Shown in pieces: positions 39,543-49,475 of a stretch of DNA of 64,000 bases. The notes beneath the pieces were generated by a model, which worked only from the letters and a program-made list of their open reading frames with translations, was not told where the DNA came from and did no database searches. Source of the stretch: an uncultured Alphaproteobacteria bacterium (GTDB lineage: Bacteria > Pseudomonadota > Alphaproteobacteria > HIMB59 > GCA-002718135). How positions within the stretch are numbered: position 1 is the stretch's first letter; each line of letters opens with the position of its first letter. Made by a program: the position numbers and the translations under genes. Location of the stretch: NCBI GenBank assembly GCA_902596365.1, contig CACJTT010000003.1, positions 1-64,000 on the forward strand, written 5' to 3'.

Positions 39543-40959
39543 TTATTTTTTTAAAAGCATCTAAGGCTCTTCTTCGTGTATAACTTAAATCAACGATTGG
39601 TTTTGGGTAATCTCGACCTAATACAAAATTATATTTTTCTTGTTCTTCAACTGTCATTTCCCAAGGAGAATGAATAAATTTTTCAGGTATTTTATCTAAA
39701 GAAGGTATGAATTGTCTAACATATTCTCCTTTGGGGTCAAATTTTTTACCCTGTAATATTGGATTAAAAATTCTAAAATACGGACTGGCATCTGCCCCAC
39801 TACCGGCAATCCATTGCCAACCTGCTGAATTTGATCCAATATCTGCATCAACTAAAGTATCAAAAAACCACCTTTCTCCCTCTTTCCAATGAAGTAAAAG
39901 ATTTTTTGTCAAAAAGGAGCCTACAATCATTCTAACTCTATTATGCATCCAGCCTATTTCATATAATTCTTTCATTCCTGCATCAACAATCGGAATACCA
40001 GTTTTTCCTTTTTTCCATGTAATTAAATTTTTTTTGTCTCTTTGCCATGGAAATTTTTCAAATTTTGATTGGATCGGAAGCTCAGTCATTTCTGGATAAT
40101 AGAACAAAAGATTATATGAAAAATCTCTCCACCCTATTTCTGATAAATATTTTGTTTTATTCTTTTCCTCAATATTAGATTTCATGACTTCAGTAAAAAT
40201 TCTTAATGGAGAAATTTCTCCAAAATGTAAATGGGGAGAAATTTTTGATGTAAAGTCAGTATCAGGTCTATCTCTACCAGTGCTATAATTATATAATTTT
40301 TTATTTATAAATTTTTTAAGTTTTAATTTAGCTGCATTCTCACCTATATCCCAATAGGATAGCATTCTATCCATCCATTCTTTTCTAGGTACATTTAATT
40401 TTAATTCATCTATTTTTAAAACAGAGTTAATATTTTTTTTATAAAATTTATATTTATTTGATAAACTTAATAATTTTTCTTTATTTAATAATCTCTCAAA
40501 GTTTGCTTTCCAAAAAGGTGTAAAAACTTTAAAAAAATTTCCAGATTTATTTCTAACTTCCCATGGTTCGGATAATAAATACCCATTATAAGTATTACAT
40601 ACTATAGCTTTTTTATGTAAAAAGGATTTTATTTCTTTGTCTCTTCTAATCGAATGCTTGTCATATAGTCTATTCCAAGTGAAGCATAATATTTTTTTAT
40701 CTTCAATAATTTTATGTATGATTTTTTTTGGATTCCCTTTAAAGACATAAAGCTTACTATCAAATTTAGATAATTCGTTATCTAAACTTTCTAATGATTT
40801 TTCTAACCAACATTTAGAGGCCTTTCCTATTTCAATATTTTCTTCATATATATAAATAGGTATAATTGTATCAACTTCCTTAGAGAGTTTATAAAGTGCA
40901 GGATTATCATTTAGTCGTAAATCTAATCTAAACCAGTGAATTCCTATTCTATCCATCAT
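39535..40959 (-). CDS. phrB: Deoxyribodipyrimidine photo-lyase PhrB
   Basis: Photolyase uses light to split cyclobutane pyrimidine dimers. The 474-residue protein has the N-terminal antenna domain (IHWFRLDLRLNDNPAL near the start) and the FAD domain with YSTGRDRPDTDFTSKISPHLHFGEISP near residue 240, GWMHNRVRMIVGSFLTKNLL and WQWIAGSGADASPYFRIFNP, typical of class I CPD photolyases. Two adjacent ATG codons could start it. It heads the lipid-modification cluster, as in light and singlet-oxygen-responsive operons of other alphaproteobacteria. Confidence 0.95.
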   Translation of the reverse strand: MMDRIGIHWFRLDLRLNDNPALYKLSKEVDTIIPIYIYEENIEIGKASKCWLEKSLESLDNELSKFDSKLYVFKGNPKKIIHKIIEDKKILCFTWNRLYDKHSIRRDKEIKSFLHKKAIVCNTYNGYLLSEPWEVRNKSGNFFKVFTPFWKANFERLLNKEKLLSLSNKYKFYKKNINSVLKIDELKLNVPRKEWMDRMLSYWDIGENAAKLKLKKFINKKLYNYSTGRDRPDTDFTSKISPHLHFGEISPLRIFTEVMKSNIEEKNKTKYLSEIGWRDFSYNLLFYYPEMTELPIQSKFEKFPWQRDKKNLITWKKGKTGIPIVDAGMKELYEIGWMHNRVRMIVGSFLTKNLLLHWKEGERWFFDTLVDADIGSNSAGWQWIAGSGADASPYFRIFNPILQGKKFDPKGEYVRQFIPSLDKIPEKFIHSPWEMTVEEQEKYNFVLGRDYPKPIVDLSYTRRRALDAFKKISE

Positions 40960-41001
40960 AGGAGTAAATGTAGTTTATAAAATTTATAAAAAAAGGGAAT
41001 T

Positions 41002-41196
41002 TTACTTACTATGTGGAGGCATTTTTTTTTCAATAAACCATACGTGCTTCTTAAGAACTGGGTCATATTTTTTCAATCTTAATTTATCTGCAACTTTCAT
41101 ACCTTTTGTTGGTTTTCTAACAATATATTTTGTTCCTGTTTTAGGGTTTTCTTCAGGAATAAGCTGCTTTAAAGCGTATGAGGTTTTTTTTGCCAT
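41002..41196 (-). CDS. rpmG: 50S ribosomal protein bL33 (extended form)
   Basis: A 64-residue basic protein with the L33 core TGTKYIVRKPTKGMKVADKLRLKKYDPVLKKHVWFIEKK. The common alphaproteobacterial bL33 is about 55 residues; here extra residues appear near the N-terminus (LIPEENPK) and at the C-terminus (MPPHSK). It has no zinc-binding cysteines. The gene stands alone between photolyase and trhO with 40-base gaps. Confidence 0.82.
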   Translation of the reverse strand: MAKKTSYALKQLIPEENPKTGTKYIVRKPTKGMKVADKLRLKKYDPVLKKHVWFIEKKMPPHSK

Positions 41197-41237
41197 TTCG
41201 ATCCTATATATTAAAAAAAATCTAAATAAAGTATTTT

Positions 41238-42170
41238 TTAGAGATCATGTACTGTTCGCTTTATATAAGGGTTATATAAACCTTTTTTCTTTGCAATTGA
41301 TATTTGCTTATTCCTATCAATTAAACTTTTTTTCTTAGACTCACTTATTTTACCATGGCAATGAGTGCACGAAATCCCCTTGATATATTTTTTAGATTTA
41401 AGTTGATCTCGGGATAAGGGATATCTACATGCATGACAAAGTTCGTAAGTTCCATCTTTTAGTTCATTTTTTACTGAAACCCTATTATCAAAAACAAAGC
41501 ATTCTCCATTCCATAATGAATTTTTGTTGGTTGTTTTTTCCAAATAACTCAAAATACCACCATGAAGCTGATTAACATCTTTAAAGCCTTTTTTTATCAT
41601 ATAAGATGAAATTTTCTCACACCTGATTCCACCAGTACAAAACATTGCAATTTTTTTATTTTTAAATCCCTTTAAGTCATTTTTTAAATATTTTTTAAAT
41701 TCAGTAAAACTTTTTGTATTTGGGTTAATTGAATTTTTAAAAGTACCCATATTAACCTCAAAGTTATTTCTAACATCAATTAAAATAGTTTCTTTATCTG
41801 AAATCAAATTATTCCATTCCTCTGGTTTAATTTTTTTTCCAGTAATTTTTTCAGGATCAGCAATCTTAGTCCTTAAGGTAACTATTTCCTTTTTGCCCCT
41901 AACTTTGAGCCTAAAAAATGGCATGAATTTAGAATAAGAATATTTTGGATTGTAATTATTAAATCCCATTTTTAAAATGCAAGATTCAAATTTTCGAATA
42001 TTTTCAGATTTTCCAGCAATAGTTCCGTTAATACCCTCTTCTGCTAAAATTATTGTACCTTTTATTTTATTAAATTTACAAATATTTGAGAGTTCATTTT
42101 TAACTGGAAAAATATCTTCTATTTTTTTAAATTGATAAAAAGTAACGATGGTAAATTTAGAATTTATCAT
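41238..42170 (-). CDS. trhO: tRNA uridine(34) hydroxylase TrhO (rhodanese family)
   Basis: TrhO makes 5-hydroxyuridine at position 34 of tRNA in an oxygen-dependent reaction. The 310-residue protein has an N-terminal acylphosphatase-like domain (GTIILAEEGINGTIAG near residue 36), a rhodanese domain with the catalytic loop FCTGGIRCEK near residue 178, and a C-terminal cysteine-rich part (ELCHACRYPLS and GISCTHCHGK). Length and three-part build match YceA/TrhO. It diverges from the metF-like gene across 36 bases. Confidence 0.92.
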   Translation of the reverse strand: MINSKFTIVTFYQFKKIEDIFPVKNELSNICKFNKIKGTIILAEEGINGTIAGKSENIRKFESCILKMGFNNYNPKYSYSKFMPFFRLKVRGKKEIVTLRTKIADPEKITGKKIKPEEWNNLISDKETILIDVRNNFEVNMGTFKNSINPNTKSFTEFKKYLKNDLKGFKNKKIAMFCTGGIRCEKISSYMIKKGFKDVNQLHGGILSYLEKTTNKNSLWNGECFVFDNRVSVKNELKDGTYELCHACRYPLSRDQLKSKKYIKGISCTHCHGKISESKKKSLIDRNKQISIAKKKGLYNPYIKRTVHDL

Positions 42171-42206
42171 TTAATCACTTATTATAATAACCTAATAGTT
42201 ATTTCT

Positions 42207-43091
42207 ATGATAAATAATAATATTGAGACTGCTAGAAATCTTTTATCTAATTGCTCCATAGAGACCACTCCCAATGTATATGCAAAATATGGAAGTTTTA
42301 GTGATTTAGTCTCTGTAAAAAACAATATTTATATCACTTATCTGCCTGATGAAGATATGAATAAGGTTATTGACACTGCTAGAAAACTTAAGCATGAAGG
42401 ATACAGTGTGATCCCCCATCTTCCTGCAAGAACAATTAAAAATCACGAAGAGTTAAAAAAATACATACAAGCGCTTGCAGAAGATTGTGGATGTTCAAAA
42501 ATTTTAGTAATAGGCGGTGGAGGCAGTCAAAAAGGTAGCATAACAAGTTCTATTGAAATTTTAGAAACAGATTTGTTATCAAAATATAATTTTAAAGAAG
42601 TTGGTGTTGCTGGTCATCCTGAGGGGAACCCAGATGTCAAGCAAGATGATTTAGATAATGCAATTATACAAAAAAATCAGTTTTCAAAAAAAGCAGATTT
42701 TAAAATGTATTTAGCTACCCAGTTTTTTTTTGAAGCAAAGTCTTTAAAGGAATGGGAACTGTATCTTGATAAATTGAATAACAATCTTGATATACATGCA
42801 GGCATACCTGGTCCAGCTACTTTAAAAACTTTGCTCAGTTACGCCACATCTTGTGGAATTGGTAACTCTATTAGATTTTTATCAAAACAAGCATTAAATA
42901 TTACTAAGTTGGCAACAACTAGAAGCCCTGATAAATTAATATATGATCTTGCTAGCTATCAAACAGAAAATCCAGACACAAAATTAAAAAAAATACACTT
43001 TTATGCTTTTGGAGGAATTAAAAAAACTAGTGACTGGTTAAAATCAGTAAATAAACCTGATTTGTCATACAATGGTCTTAAATTTGAATAA
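42207..43091 (+). CDS. Methylenetetrahydrofolate reductase (MetF-like)
   Basis: A 294-residue protein related to MetF, the flavin enzyme interconverting 5,10-methylene-THF and 5-methyl-THF. Family features are SIETTPNVYAKYGS near the N-terminus, YSVIPHLPARTIKNHEELKKY, ILVIGGGGSQKGS and GVAGHPEGNPD. The ATG at 42207 is chosen because the conserved region begins there; a start at 42132 would overlap trhO. It directly precedes fhs and the sarcosine oxidase genes, so it may oxidise methyl-THF made by demethylases rather than serve methionine synthesis. Direction of the reaction is an inference. Confidence 0.82.
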   Translation: MINNNIETARNLLSNCSIETTPNVYAKYGSFSDLVSVKNNIYITYLPDEDMNKVIDTARKLKHEGYSVIPHLPARTIKNHEELKKYIQALAEDCGCSKILVIGGGGSQKGSITSSIEILETDLLSKYNFKEVGVAGHPEGNPDVKQDDLDNAIIQKNQFSKKADFKMYLATQFFFEAKSLKEWELYLDKLNNNLDIHAGIPGPATLKTLLSYATSCGIGNSIRFLSKQALNITKLATTRSPDKLIYDLASYQTENPDTKLKKIHFYAFGGIKKTSDWLKSVNKPDLSYNGLKFE

Positions 43092-43117
43092 ATAATAATA
43101 ATATATATCAACAATTT

Positions 43118-43138
43118 TTATTTCGTAATTTGAAATAA
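43118..43138. repeat. AT-rich inverted repeat between metF-like gene and fhs
   Basis: TTATTTC / GAAATAA with a seven-base loop forms a weak 7-bp stem 27 bases after the metF-like stop. The remaining 102-base gap shows only a ribosome-binding site and no recognisable riboswitch. Confidence 0.3.
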
Positions 43139-43183
43139 GCATTTAGATCCAAAAAAACATCATCTATAAAACCTAACAAATAA

Positions 43184-43196
43184 GAGGAGTTGTATG
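43184..43196 (+). promoter_or_regulatory. Strong ribosome-binding site of fhs
   Basis: GAGGAG at 43184-43189 lies four bases before the fhs ATG at 43194. Such clear Shine-Dalgarno sequences are rare in this window and suggest high translation. Confidence 0.7.
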
Positions 43197-44852
43197 TCTG
43201 ACATTGAGATAGCACGTAAGGCGAATAAGAAAAATATTACTGAAATTGCATCAAAATTAAACTTAGATCCAAATGATTTACACCCATTTGGTCACCATAC
43301 TGCAAAAATTGATTTTAATAAAATAAAAGAAAAAAAAGAAAATTCAAAATTAATTCTTGTTACAGCTATTACTCCAACTCCTGCTGGAGAAGGTAAAACA
43401 ACTACCTCTGTTGGCTTAAGTGATGGTCTATGCAAGATTGGTAAGCAAAGCATTGTTTGTCTACGTGAACCCAGTCTTGGCCCAAGTTTTGGTATGAAAG
43501 GTGGAGCAGCTGGAGGTGGCTACGCTCAAGTAGTTCCAATGGAAAATATTAATTTACACTTTACAGGGGATTTTCACGCAATCACTTCCGCAAATAATCT
43601 ATTAGCTTCATTAATTGATAATCACATCTATTGGGGCAATAAACTGCAGATTGATACACGTCGTGTAAGTTGGAAAAGATGTGTTGATCTTAATGATAGA
43701 GCTTTAAGAGAGATAACTGCTAACCTTGGAGGTATTGCAAATGGGTATCCTAGAACGGATGGATTTAATATTACAGTTGCATCCGAAGTAATGGCAATAT
43801 TTTGCTTAGCAAATAATTTAGAAGATTTAGAGAGAAGGTTAGGAAATATAACAGTAGCGTATACAAGAGATAGAAAACCTATTTTTGCGAAAGATTTAAA
43901 TGCACATGGACCTATGACAGTGCTTCTCAAAGAAGCACTTATGCCAAACTTAGTACAGACATTAGAGAACAATCCTGCAATAATCCACGGAGGGCCTTTT
44001 GCTAATATAGCACACGGGTGCAATAGTATTATTGCAACTAAAACAAGTTTACAGCTTAGTGATTATGTTGTTACAGAGGCAGGTTTTGGTGCAGATTTAG
44101 GTGCTGAAAAATTTCTTAATATAAAATGTCGTAAAGGTCAATTAATGCCAAGTGCTGTTGTTTTAGTTGCAACAATTCGTGCTTTAAAAATGCATGGTGG
44201 TGTAAATAAAAAAGATTTACAAGCAGAAAATGTAGATGCTGTTATTAAAGGCACTGCCAACTTAAAACGTCATATAGAAAATATACAAAAATTTGGACTG
44301 CCTGTAATTGTTGCAGTCAACCATTTTGTTGCAGATACAGATATAGAAATTGAAGCTCTAAAAAATGAGTGTAAAAATCTTAATATAGATGCAATAACTT
44401 GTGAACACTGGGCTAAAGGAGGTGATGGAACTGTTGATTTGGCAAATAAAGTAGTTGAGTTGGCTGAACAAGATAATAATTTTAAATATATATACGAAGA
44501 ACATATTCCTCTTATTGAGAAAGTTAGAAATATTGCAAAAGAAATTTATAGAGCAGATGATGTAATAGCTGATAAAAAAATCATGGATCAATTAACTCAG
44601 TTTGAGGAAGCAGGATATGGCAAATTCCCTATTTGTATAGCTAAAACACAATATAGTTTTTCAACTGATCCTAACAATAAAGGTGCTCCAATGAATCATT
44701 CAATACCAATTAGAGAGGTTCGCTTATCAAGTGGGGCTGAATTTATTGTTGTTATTTGTGGTGAGATTATGACTATGCCTGGTTTACCAAGTGTTCCTGC
44801 GGCAGATTCGATCAGGTTAAATGCTCAAGGAGAAATTGAAGGTCTCTTTTAA
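43194..44852 (+). CDS. fhs: Formate-tetrahydrofolate ligase Fhs
   Basis: Fhs interconverts formate + THF + ATP and 10-formyl-THF + ADP. The 552-residue protein has the P-loop [18 protein letters not shown] near residue 65, [26 protein letters not shown] near residue 92 (quoted for position; key residues [14 protein letters not shown]) and [15 protein letters not shown] near residue 293. In methyl-oxidising marine bacteria it can run backwards to form ATP and formate. Its neighbours, a MetF-like enzyme and sarcosine oxidase, support that use here. A strong ribosome-binding site precedes it. Confidence 0.97.
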   Translation: MSDIEIARKANKKNITEIASKLNLDPNDLHPFGHHTAKIDFNKIKEKKENSKLILVTAITPTPAGEGKTTTSVGLSDGLCKIGKQSIVCLREPSLGPSFGMKGGAAGGGYAQVVPMENINLHFTGDFHAITSANNLLASLIDNHIYWGNKLQIDTRRVSWKRCVDLNDRALREITANLGGIANGYPRTDGFNITVASEVMAIFCLANNLEDLERRLGNITVAYTRDRKPIFAKDLNAHGPMTVLLKEALMPNLVQTLENNPAIIHGGPFANIAHGCNSIIATKTSLQLSDYVVTEAGFGADLGAEKFLNIKCRKGQLMPSAVVLVATIRALKMHGGVNKKDLQAENVDAVIKGTANLKRHIENIQKFGLPVIVAVNHFVADTDIEIEALKNECKNLNIDAITCEHWAKGGDGTVDLANKVVELAEQDNNFKYIYEEHIPLIEKVRNIAKEIYRADDVIADKKIMDQLTQFEEAGYGKFPICIAKTQYSFSTDPNNKGAPMNHSIPIREVRLSSGAEFIVVICGEIMTMPGLPSVPAADSIRLNAQGEIEGLF

Positions 44853-44882
44853 AACTGATAAGAAGTAAAATTCAAATTTACT

Positions 44883-46145
44883 ATGATTAAAAAATCAAAA
44901 AAATATTCTGTTTTTTCACTCGTGAAAAATGCACTAAGTTACCATGAAAATTGGCAACCAGCATGGCGTAATCCTGAAATTAAAAAGGAATATGATGCTA
45001 TTATAGTAGGTGGTGGAGGGCATGGATTAACAACAGCTTATTATTTAGCAAAAAACCATGGAATCAAAAACATAGCTGTTGTTGAAAAAGGTTGGATAGG
45101 TGGAGGAAATACTGGAAGAAACACCACAATTATAAGATCAAATTATCTATGGGATCAAAGTGCAGCTATATATGATCACGCATTAAAATTATGGGAAGGC
45201 ATGTCTCAAGAACTTAATTATAATGTAATGTTTTCACAAAGGGGCGTAATGAATGTTGCCCATAATTTACATGATGTTAGAGAATTAAAAAGAAGATGGC
45301 ATGCAAATCGCTTAAATGGAGTCGATTGTGAATGGTTAAATACACAAGAAGTTAAAAAATTCTGTCCTGTAATTAATACGTCACCCAATATTCGTTATCC
45401 AGTTTTGGGTGCCACTTTACAAAGGCGTGCTGGCACTGCAAGACATGATGCTGTTGCATGGGGTTATGCAAGAGGAGCTGATGCTATGGGCGTTGATATA
45501 ATTCAAAATTGTGAAGTTACGGGCATTAACATTAATAATGGAAATGTTACTGGAATTGAAACTACTAGAGGTACAATTAATACCAAAAAAATTGGTATTG
45601 TTTCCGCAGGGCATAGTAGCGTGATTGCAAAGATGGCAGGCATCAAACTCCCACTTGAAAGTAGACCACTTCAGGCACTTGTATCTGAGCCAGTAAAACC
45701 AGTCATTGATACTGTAGTAATGTCAAACACTATACACGCATATGTATCTCAATCAGATAAAGGTGAGCTAGTAATTGGGGCTGGAACAGATGGTTATAAT
45801 TCTTATTCGCAACGAGGAGGTTTTAATATTGTTGAAGATACAATAATGGCAATTGTTGAATTATTTCCTCTTTTTTCAAGAATGAAAATGCTTCGTCATT
45901 GGGGGGGGATTGTTGATATATGCCCTGATGCAAGTCCAATTATAAGTAAAACTCACATTAATGGTCTATACTTTAATTGTGGTTGGGGAACTGGTGGTTT
46001 TAAAGCCACTCCTGGCTCAGGTTGGGTATTTGCACATACAATTGCAAATGATCAGCCGCATGCCCTTAACGCACCATTTGGTATTAATCGATTTTCAAGC
46101 GGTGAGTTAGTTGATGAACATGGCGCAGCTGCAGTAGCTCACTAA
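44883..46145 (+). CDS. soxB: Sarcosine oxidase beta subunit SoxB
   Basis: The beta subunit of heterotetrameric sarcosine oxidase oxidises the N-methyl group of sarcosine. The 420-residue protein has [18 protein letters not shown] (FAD binding, residues 40-57), [18 protein letters not shown] and the segment [17 protein letters not shown], whose His188 corresponds to the covalent FMN-binding site of the family. The C-terminus has [18 protein letters not shown]. The soxB-soxD-soxA-soxG order and spacing of 1, 5 and -4 bases are canonical. This subunit set distinguishes it from monomeric sarcosine oxidase. Confidence 0.95.
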   Translation: MIKKSKKYSVFSLVKNALSYHENWQPAWRNPEIKKEYDAIIVGGGGHGLTTAYYLAKNHGIKNIAVVEKGWIGGGNTGRNTTIIRSNYLWDQSAAIYDHALKLWEGMSQELNYNVMFSQRGVMNVAHNLHDVRELKRRWHANRLNGVDCEWLNTQEVKKFCPVINTSPNIRYPVLGATLQRRAGTARHDAVAWGYARGADAMGVDIIQNCEVTGININNGNVTGIETTRGTINTKKIGIVSAGHSSVIAKMAGIKLPLESRPLQALVSEPVKPVIDTVVMSNTIHAYVSQSDKGELVIGAGTDGYNSYSQRGGFNIVEDTIMAIVELFPLFSRMKMLRHWGGIVDICPDASPIISKTHINGLYFNCGWGTGGFKATPGSGWVFAHTIANDQPHALNAPFGINRFSSGELVDEHGAAAVAH

Positions 46146-46146
46146 A

Positions 46147-46494
46147 ATGTTACTAATTAATTGTCCTTATTGTGGTGAGAGAGAGCAAGTAGAATTTTCA
46201 TGTGGTGGAGAAGCCCATATTGAAAGACCAAAAAATCCACCTGATTTAAATGATGATCAATGGGCTGATTACTTGTTCCTTCGTAAAAATATTAAAGGAT
46301 TGCAATATGAAAGATGGAATCATTCTTTTGGGTGCAGACAATGGTTTAATGTAGCAAGAAACACTGCTACTGATGAAATTCTTGCAGTATACAAAATAGG
46401 TGAAAAACCACCAGAACTTGAATCTAACAACCCTATAACTCCTTGTGGCGAACCTGCTATTGGTTCAGGAAATTTTTCTACATCAAATAAATAA
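46147..46494 (+). CDS. soxD: Sarcosine oxidase delta subunit SoxD
   Basis: The 115-residue delta subunit carries the zinc-binding site: CPYC at residues 6-9, Cys19, and His59/Cys63 in NHSFGCRQWFNVARNT, the last being a strongly conserved family phrase. Its start lies one base after the soxB stop and soxA begins five bases after its own. The Ser/Gly/Pro-rich C-terminal tail is longer than the conserved domain. Confidence 0.95.
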   Translation: MLLINCPYCGEREQVEFSCGGEAHIERPKNPPDLNDDQWADYLFLRKNIKGLQYERWNHSFGCRQWFNVARNTATDEILAVYKIGEKPPELESNNPITPCGEPAIGSGNFSTSNK

Positions 46495-46499
46495 TTAAT

Positions 46500-49475
46500 A
46501 TGCGCTTACAAAATAATAAAAATATTGAGCAAACTAAAAAAATAAGTTTTTTATTTGATGGAAAAAAATATTATGGCTATGAAGGTGATACACTAGCATC
46601 AGCCTTACTTTATAATGGTGTTCATCTAGTTGGAAGAAGTTTTAAATATCATAGACCACGAGGAATAATTTCGGCAGGATGTGAAGAACCTAATGGTATA
46701 GTTCAATTAGAGCTTAATGAATTTACTGAACCTAATAGAAGGGCAACAGAAGTTATTTTATATGATGGATTGATAGCTAAATCTCAAAATAGATGGCCAA
46801 GTGTTAAGTTTGACTTTGGCGCAATTAATGACTTACTTGCACCATTTTTTCCAGCTGGTTTTTATTATAAAACATTTATGTGGCCTCCAAAATTTTGGAA
46901 AACTTATGAACACTTTATTCGTCATGCTGCTGGATTAGGCTATTCTCCAAAAAAAGAGGATCCACATAAATATGAACATTATCATTATAATTGTGACACA
47001 TTAATCGTAGGTAGTGGTGTTAGTGGTTTGTATGCTGCGCAAATAGCAGCAGCAAAAAATCAAAAAGTCTTGATAGTAGAGCAAGAAAATCAAACTGGTG
47101 GGTCAATTTTATCATCCAATAATTATGACAACAAAATTAGTGGTAAAAGTCAAACTGAATGGAAGAATCAAATTTTAGAAGAATTAAGCAAATTAAACAA
47201 TGTAAAAATCATAATAAATACTGCACTGTTTGCTTACATGCACTACAATTACTTACTAGCAATTCAAGACCTTCAACCAAATAAGGGTACAGATAAAGCA
47301 AATTCAATAAGACAAGTTGTATGGAAAATAAGAGCAAGAAAAGTAATTTTAGCTACTGGTTCAATAGAGCGCCCACTTATCTTTCCTAATAATGATAGAC
47401 CAGGTATCATGCTATCTAATAGTGTAAGCAAATATTTAAATGGTTATGGTGTTAATTTAGGAAAAAAAATTGTTATCTTTACAAACAATGATAGTGCCTA
47501 TCAAACAGCAATAGATTTTTATTATCAGAATATTAATGTCGTTGCAGTTGTTGATGTAAGACATAATTTAGAAGGTGAACTACCTTTAAAAGTTAAAAAA
47601 TTGGGTATAAATATATATACTGGTTCAATAATATCTAATACCTCAGGTAGAAAAAAATTAAAAACAGTTCATATTAAAAAAATAAATGAAAAGAATATTG
47701 AAGTTTTAAACTGTGACTTATTGTGTATGTCAGGAGGATGGTCACCAACTGTTCATTTGTTTACTCAATCTAGAGGAAAACTAAAGTTTAGAAATGAAGA
47801 TTCTTGCTTTATACCTGATCAAGCCCACCAAAATACGCTTTCAATTGGTTCCTGTAATGGAGTTTTTGATTTAAAAAATATTCTCAATGAAACATATAGC
47901 TCAGTTAATAGTTTTCTAAACACAGATGATAAAATTAGTTTAGATGGAGAGATATATAATGCTGAATTAAATAAAGCTGGAAATCTTGAAAATGCTTGGT
48001 TAATTGATAAAAAAAATATTCACAAATCTAAAATGTTTGTTGATTTTCAAAATGATGTAACAGCAAAAGATATTAAAATAGCCTTGTCAGAAGGTTTTGA
48101 GTCAATAGAGCATGTCAAAAGGTACACAACAAACGGAATGGCCACAGATCAAGGTAAAACCAGCAATGTTAACGCGCTTGGAATAATAAGTGAACTGTCT
48201 GGACAGAATATTTCAGATCTTGGTACTACAACTTTTAGACTTCCATACACACCTGTTACATTTGGAGCAATGGCAGGTAGATTTGTAAAAGAATTTTTTG
48301 ACATTGAGAGAACAACCCCTATTCACTCATGGCATAAAAATAATAACGCATTATTTGAAGATGTTGGGCAATGGAAAAGACCTTGGTATTATCCAAAAAA
48401 TAATGAAACAATGGATGAAGCTGTGAATCGAGAAGTGAAAGCAACACGGGATAGTCTTGGAATTTTAGATGCATCAACATTGGGAAAGATTGATTTAAAA
48501 GGCCGAGACGTAAGTGAATTTTTAAATCGTGTTTATACAAATGCATGGTCTAAGTTAGCTATTGGCAAATGTCGTTATGGTATAATGCTTGGTGATGATG
48601 GAATGGTAATTGATGATGGGGTTACCACCCGCTTGGGAGAGCATCATTATGTGATGACTACAACAACTGGTAATGCTGCAAGTGTAATGAGTAAACTTGA
48701 GGACTGGCTGCAAACAGAATGGCCTGACCTAGAAGTTTATCTTACATCTGTAACTGAACAATTTGGAACGATTAGTTTAAATGGCCCAAATAGTAGAAAA
48801 ATAGTAGAATCACTTTTTCCTAATCAAAATTTTTCTAGTGAAAGCTTTCCCCATATGAGTTTCAAAGAACTAAAAATCGACGGAGTTTCATGTAGAGTTA
48901 TGAGAATTAGTTTTACTGGTGAGATTTGTTATGAAATAAACATACCTGCAAGTTATGCTCTTAGTTTATGGAATAAATGCATAAGTTTAGGAGATAACTA
49001 TAACATTACTCCATATGGAACAGAGGCAATGCATGTTCTAAGAGCAGAAAAAGGATATATTATTGTTGGCCAAGAAACTGATGGTTCAGTGACTCCAATC
49101 GACTTAGATATGGATTGGATAGTCAGTAAAAAGAAATATGATTTTATAGGAAAAAGAGCACTTAACAGAAGTGATACAATTAAAGAAGACAGAAAACAAT
49201 TAGTAGGGATACTAACTGTTGACCCTTCAATAGTATTAGAGGAAGGATCTCATTTAGTTGAGGTTGAAACTACTTTACCAATGCCAATGGTTGGTCACAT
49301 TACATCAAGTTACTACTCACCAAATTTAGGTCGTTCAATAGCTCTCGGTTTAATTAAAAGCGGTACTAAGAAAAAAGGAGAAAAACTTGTTGTTCCTGCA
49401 GTTAATAAAAGCATTGAAGTTGAAATTACAAATCCTGTTTTTGTAGATCCTGAAAATGAAAGATTGTTTGCATGA
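46500..49475 (+). CDS. soxA: Sarcosine oxidase alpha subunit SoxA
   Basis: The 991-residue alpha subunit has an N-terminal ferredoxin-like domain (DGKKYYGYEGDTLASALLYNG, then RSFKYHRPRGI), an NAD(H)-binding domain with LIVGSGVSGLYAAQIAAAK near residue 167 and ATGSIERPLIFPNNDRPG near residue 285, and a C-terminal aminomethyltransferase-like domain (from about residue 590) that transfers the oxidised methyl group to THF to form 5,10-methylene-THF. FGTISLNGPNS and MRISFTGEICYEI belong to this last domain. It overlaps soxG by four bases. Confidence 0.96.
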   Translation: MRLQNNKNIEQTKKISFLFDGKKYYGYEGDTLASALLYNGVHLVGRSFKYHRPRGIISAGCEEPNGIVQLELNEFTEPNRRATEVILYDGLIAKSQNRWPSVKFDFGAINDLLAPFFPAGFYYKTFMWPPKFWKTYEHFIRHAAGLGYSPKKEDPHKYEHYHYNCDTLIVGSGVSGLYAAQIAAAKNQKVLIVEQENQTGGSILSSNNYDNKISGKSQTEWKNQILEELSKLNNVKIIINTALFAYMHYNYLLAIQDLQPNKGTDKANSIRQVVWKIRARKVILATGSIERPLIFPNNDRPGIMLSNSVSKYLNGYGVNLGKKIVIFTNNDSAYQTAIDFYYQNINVVAVVDVRHNLEGELPLKVKKLGINIYTGSIISNTSGRKKLKTVHIKKINEKNIEVLNCDLLCMSGGWSPTVHLFTQSRGKLKFRNEDSCFIPDQAHQNTLSIGSCNGVFDLKNILNETYSSVNSFLNTDDKISLDGEIYNAELNKAGNLENAWLIDKKNIHKSKMFVDFQNDVTAKDIKIALSEGFESIEHVKRYTTNGMATDQGKTSNVNALGIISELSGQNISDLGTTTFRLPYTPVTFGAMAGRFVKEFFDIERTTPIHSWHKNNNALFEDVGQWKRPWYYPKNNETMDEAVNREVKATRDSLGILDASTLGKIDLKGRDVSEFLNRVYTNAWSKLAIGKCRYGIMLGDDGMVIDDGVTTRLGEHHYVMTTTTGNAASVMSKLEDWLQTEWPDLEVYLTSVTEQFGTISLNGPNSRKIVESLFPNQNFSSESFPHMSFKELKIDGVSCRVMRISFTGEICYEINIPASYALSLWNKCISLGDNYNITPYGTEAMHVLRAEKGYIIVGQETDGSVTPIDLDMDWIVSKKKYDFIGKRALNRSDTIKEDRKQLVGILTVDPSIVLEEGSHLVEVETTLPMPMVGHITSSYYSPNLGRSIALGLIKSGTKKKGEKLVVPAVNKSIEVEITNPVFVDPENERLFA

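Noticed and set aside
43092-43193. Possible folate, glycine or SAM riboswitch upstream of fhs and sarcosine oxidase
   Set aside because: The 102-base gap is AT-rich, with one weak stem and a ribosome-binding site, and shows none of the conserved cores I know.
43628-44023. 131-codon open frame opposite fhs
   Set aside because: Antisense to conserved fhs sequence, with no ribosome-binding site and no family features.
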